Assembly: GCA_963801715.1 (NCBI GenBank)
Contig: CAWDGB010000010.1
Location: 1-64,000, forward strand
DNA length: 64,000 bases
Source: CAVVJA01 sp963801715
GTDB taxonomy: Bacteria > Actinomycetota > Actinomycetes > Mycobacteriales > Jatrophihabitantaceae
Direction of reading: 5' to 3'
Made by a program: the position numbers and the translations under genes. The notes beneath the pieces were generated by a model. The model was not told the DNA's origin, did no database searches, and saw nothing but the letters and a program-made list of their open reading frames with translations. This document shows, piece after piece, positions 61,882 to 64,000 of the stretch (positions are counted from its first letter, which is position 1; the number at the start of each line of letters is the position of its first letter).

Positions 61882-62751
61882 ATGACGACACACACGCTCG
61901 AAACGGCCGAGGTCGACATCGTTTACGACGTCCACGGCCCGCTGCCCACTCCCGACGGACGCCTACCGCTGCTCATGATCGGTCAGCCCATGACCGCCAG
62001 CGGCTTCGCTACCTTGGCGTCGCACTTCCCTGACCGCACCGTGGTCACCTACGACCCGCGCGGGCTCGGCCGCAGCACCCGCAATGACGGCCGGGTCGAC
62101 CATGCGCCCACGGTCCAGGCGGAGGACGTGCACGCCGTGATCGAGGCGCTTGGGGCCGGTCCGGTCGAGATGTTCGCGAGTAGTGGCGGTGCAGTGACCG
62201 CGCTCGCTCTCGTGGCGGCCTACCCCAACGACGTGACCATGTTGGTGGCACACGAGCCGCCGCTCGTCCCGGTGCTGCCCGACGCCGCGGCTGCCGAGCG
62301 TGCTCTCGCCCGCGTTCGCGACACGTATGAGGCCAAGGGGTCGGGCGCCGGCATGGCGGCATTCATCGCCATGACGATGTGGCGAGGCCAGTTCACCGAC
62401 GACTACTTCGCCCAGCCCGCGCCAGATCCCGCCCAGTTCGGCATGCCGACCGATGACGATGGCTCCCGGGACGATCCGCTGCTGTCCGACCGGTCCTCGG
62501 CAGTCAGCAGCTATCGTCCGGACGTCGACGCGCTGGCCGCGGCGCCGACCCGCGTGGTGATCGCAGTAGGCGAGGAGTCCGAAAACACGTTCACCGGACG
62601 CACGACGGTGGCCACCGCCGAGCTCCTCGGGCAGCAGGCGACGGTGTTCCCGAGCCACCACGGCGGTTTCGTCGGCGGCGAGTTCGGATACGCCGGCCAA
62701 CCCGAAGCCTTCGCGCGGAAGCTGCACGCCGTCCTCGACAACGACAACTAG
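61882..62751 (+). CDS. Alpha/beta hydrolase
   Basis: 289 residues: LLMIGQPMTASGFATLASHF (oxyanion region GQP), VVTYDPRGLGRSTR, nucleophile elbow EMFASSGGAVTALALVAAYP (Ser100 or Ser101), VVIAVGEESENTFTGR and the catalytic His in FPSHHGGFVGG. Typical of a large actinobacterial group of uncertain substrate, sometimes called alpha/beta hydrolase of the haloperoxidase/epoxide branch. ATG 61882, divergent from furA. Confidence 0.9.
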   Translation: MTTHTLETAEVDIVYDVHGPLPTPDGRLPLLMIGQPMTASGFATLASHFPDRTVVTYDPRGLGRSTRNDGRVDHAPTVQAEDVHAVIEALGAGPVEMFASSGGAVTALALVAAYPNDVTMLVAHEPPLVPVLPDAAAAERALARVRDTYEAKGSGAGMAAFIAMTMWRGQFTDDYFAQPAPDPAQFGMPTDDDGSRDDPLLSDRSSAVSSYRPDVDALAAAPTRVVIAVGEESENTFTGRTTVATAELLGQQATVFPSHHGGFVGGEFGYAGQPEAFARKLHAVLDNDN

Positions 62752-62886
62752 TGTTGCGCGAGGGCCGTGCATTTTGCGGTTAAAGACGCCAGGCGACAAC
62801 CATCCGCGTGGGCCGAGATGGGCCGCCGCAATCTGCTCGCCCAGGCAGACAATTCGGCGTGAGCGTCGACCTGTCCGGAGGCTGCG

Positions 62887-63246
62887 ATGATCGTCAGCGT
62901 TTTTGTCCGCCGGCTGAGAGAAGGCTGCAGCTTCCCAGACTTTCTGCGTGAATGGGAAGCCGACATCGGGTTTGGCGTGCCGACACGTGTCTTCAACGCG
63001 GTTAGCCTGGAGGATCCGCGGGAAGTGATCTCCATCGGCTTCGTAGGAGTATCACCGGCCGAGCTCACCGAGGGCCTGGCGGCCGCGAGGGACAGCGAAC
63101 AGGTACGGCACGACCGCATAGACACGGTTATCGAATCGACGACGTTGCGCGCGATGTATCACGTGCAGGCTGAGTACGACTTCACAACCCTCCCGCGACG
63201 CATCGATCTGGCCGACCCAGAAAGCCTGCTCTTCGCATTGCGGTGA
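62887..63246 (+). CDS. Hypothetical protein, ferredoxin-like fold likely
   Basis: 119 residues: IVSVFVRRLREGCSFPDFLR-EWEADIGFGVPTRVFNAVSL-EDPREVISIGFVGV, then ESTTLRAMYHVQAEYDFTTL and PESLLFALR. The first strand and 'FLREWEAD' helix resemble dimeric alpha-beta barrel proteins (ABM/EthD-like), but no catalytic residue is clear. ATG 62887 follows GGAGG. Its downstream neighbour is also a small barrel-like protein. Confidence 0.7.
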   Translation: MIVSVFVRRLREGCSFPDFLREWEADIGFGVPTRVFNAVSLEDPREVISIGFVGVSPAELTEGLAAARDSEQVRHDRIDTVIESTTLRAMYHVQAEYDFTTLPRRIDLADPESLLFALR

Positions 63247-63325
63247 GGGGGCCGCCACGCCGTCGCTGCGCTGCCCAAACGTCACTATTGACGATCTGAT
63301 CGAGCTGGCTGAGGAAGGAGAGCTG

Positions 63326-63652
63326 ATGATCGCTCGCATCTGGCGTGGCCTGGTCGCACAGTCAGACGGCGACACGTACGCGCAGTACATGCACGCCACC
63401 GGAATCGCTGGGTACGCGAGTACCGCAGGTAATCGAGGTGTCTGGATGCTCCGCCGCGACTTCGACGACAAGACCGAGTTCGTGATGTTCACGCTGTGGG
63501 ACTCGATGGACGCGGTCAAGGCGTTCGCAGGGGACCGACCGGAGGTCGCCGTCTACTACCCGGAGGATGACCGCTACCTGATCGAACGCGAGGATTTCGT
63601 ATCGCACTACGAAGTCGCCGCACACATACCCGCTCCGCACCAACAGCAATGA
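63326..63652 (+). CDS. Antibiotic-biosynthesis-monooxygenase-like protein
   Basis: 108 residues: IARIWRGLVAQSDGDTYAQY, GNRGVWMLRRDFDDKTEFVM-FTLWDSMDAVKAFAGDRPEV-AVYYPEDDRYL. The FxxxxxWxS motif and ferredoxin-like pattern are those of ABM-type proteins. Function unknown; haem or quinone chemistry is possible. ATG 63326 follows AGGAAGGAGAG. Possibly one transcript with the gene at 62887. Confidence 0.8.
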   Translation: MIARIWRGLVAQSDGDTYAQYMHATGIAGYASTAGNRGVWMLRRDFDDKTEFVMFTLWDSMDAVKAFAGDRPEVAVYYPEDDRYLIEREDFVSHYEVAAHIPAPHQQQ

Positions 63653-63683
63653 GCTGAAAGAATGCGGCGGCGAGGAACTACCC

Positions 63684-64000
63684 GTGATCAAGAGAGAAAG
63701 AGGGTCGGCGACACTGGCTCAGCCGTGCATCTTCTGTGACTTGCTGCAGGACTTGAGCCGCTCGCACGTCGTCATGAACGGTCCGGCGTCGGTGGCGGTC
63801 TTGGACGTCAGTCCTGCCTCACCGGGCCATACGCTCGTTATCACGACGGCTCACGTCGAGAGCATCTGGGACCTCGACGACGACACCGCGGCCGCGCTGA
63901 TGGTGACCGTCAAGTCGGTCGCTGGGCTGCTCCGCGAGCGGCTGCGGCCGGACGGGCTCACGGTCCGGCAGAACAACGGCGCGGCGAGCGGGCAACGCAT
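63684..64000 (+). CDS. HIT-family hydrolase, truncated by the window edge
   Basis: GTG 63684 begins a frame open to the edge: AQPCIFCDLLQDLSRSHVVM (zinc CxxC), VAVLDVSPASPGHTLVITTA, HVESIWDLDDDTAAALMVTV, and RLRPDGLTVRQNNGAASGQ. This is the HIT (Hint) fold; the catalytic HxHxH triad would lie beyond 64000. Nucleotidyl hydrolase or transferase. Follows the ABM-like gene by 31 bases. Confidence 0.87.
   Translation, partial: MIKRERGSATLAQPCIFCDLLQDLSRSHVVMNGPASVAVLDVSPASPGHTLVITTAHVESIWDLDDDTAAALMVTVKSVAGLLRERLRPDGLTVRQNNGAASGQR

Noticed and set aside
1..64000. tRNA, rRNA, prophage or insertion sequence
   Set aside because: I found no T-loop word with a cloverleaf, no rRNA-like stretch, no transposase or integrase motif, and no long terminal inverted repeats flanking any gene.

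Overview
This window is high-GC chromosomal DNA from an actinobacterium (Actinomycetota). The evidence is the GC-rich third-position codon use, frequent GTG starts, and the gene families present: a DasR/GntR-type amino-sugar regulator with TGGTCTAGACCA-like operators, furA-katG, an F420/FMN-class PPOX protein, DHA2 efflux with TetR, and a PIN toxin pair. The lineage within the phylum cannot be fixed from the sequence. There are no rRNA, tRNA, CRISPR, IS or phage structural genes that I can see.

Layout. 0.2-3.0 kb: wreckage of a tyrosine phosphatase and a molybdopterin oxidoreductase. 3.2-5.2 kb: ftsH. 5.5-14.9 kb: small redox, detoxification and regulatory genes (PPOX, hydroxyacyl-CoA dehydrogenase, SDR, VOC proteins, an MFS pump with a divergent TetR, and a receiver/thioredoxin-reductase fusion). 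15.0-22.1 kb: gene debris (5'-truncated VOC, glycosidase tail, alpha/beta hydrolase and aldo/keto reductase fragments) interleaved with intact genes, including an unusual ribbon-helix-helix protein with a VirB4/HerA-like C-terminal half.

22.1-35.6 kb is an amino-sugar utilisation island. It holds a DasR-like regulator, nagA, a secreted GH20 hexosaminidase, murQ, two SIS-domain proteins, a sugar ABC importer (binding lipoprotein and two permeases, no ATPase gene), a ROK kinase, a PfkB kinase and a class II aldolase. DasR-box-like sequences lie at the three control points of the island. The gene set fits import of chito- or galactosamine-type sugars, phosphorylation, deacetylation, SIS-type deamination/isomerisation, then a second phosphorylation and aldol cleavage.

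35.6-39.1 kb: a four-gene ABC exporter/two-component operon. 39.2-48.6 kb: PIN toxin pair, TetR/FMN reductase, Lrp/APC permease, methyltransferase, glycosyltransferase, LLM flavoprotein, poly-gamma-glutamate-hydrolase-like protein, SnoaL and MaoC. 48.9-52.9 kb: a complete polyamine-type ABC importer operon with RNA hairpins. 53.0-58.9 kb: membrane-anchored trypsin-like protease, SnoaL-like protein, two SDRs and an enoyl-CoA hydratase. 59.0-61.8 kb: katG-furA. 61.9-64.0 kb: alpha/beta hydrolase, two small proteins and the start of a HIT protein.

A property of the whole window matters for any reader: at least twenty otherwise well conserved genes are split by single-base frameshifts. Most look like one extra base in a short G/C or A/T run, and even ftsH is hit. 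I treat most of these as probable sequence errors and give merged gene coordinates. Genes that also lack an end or an active site are called pseudogenes.
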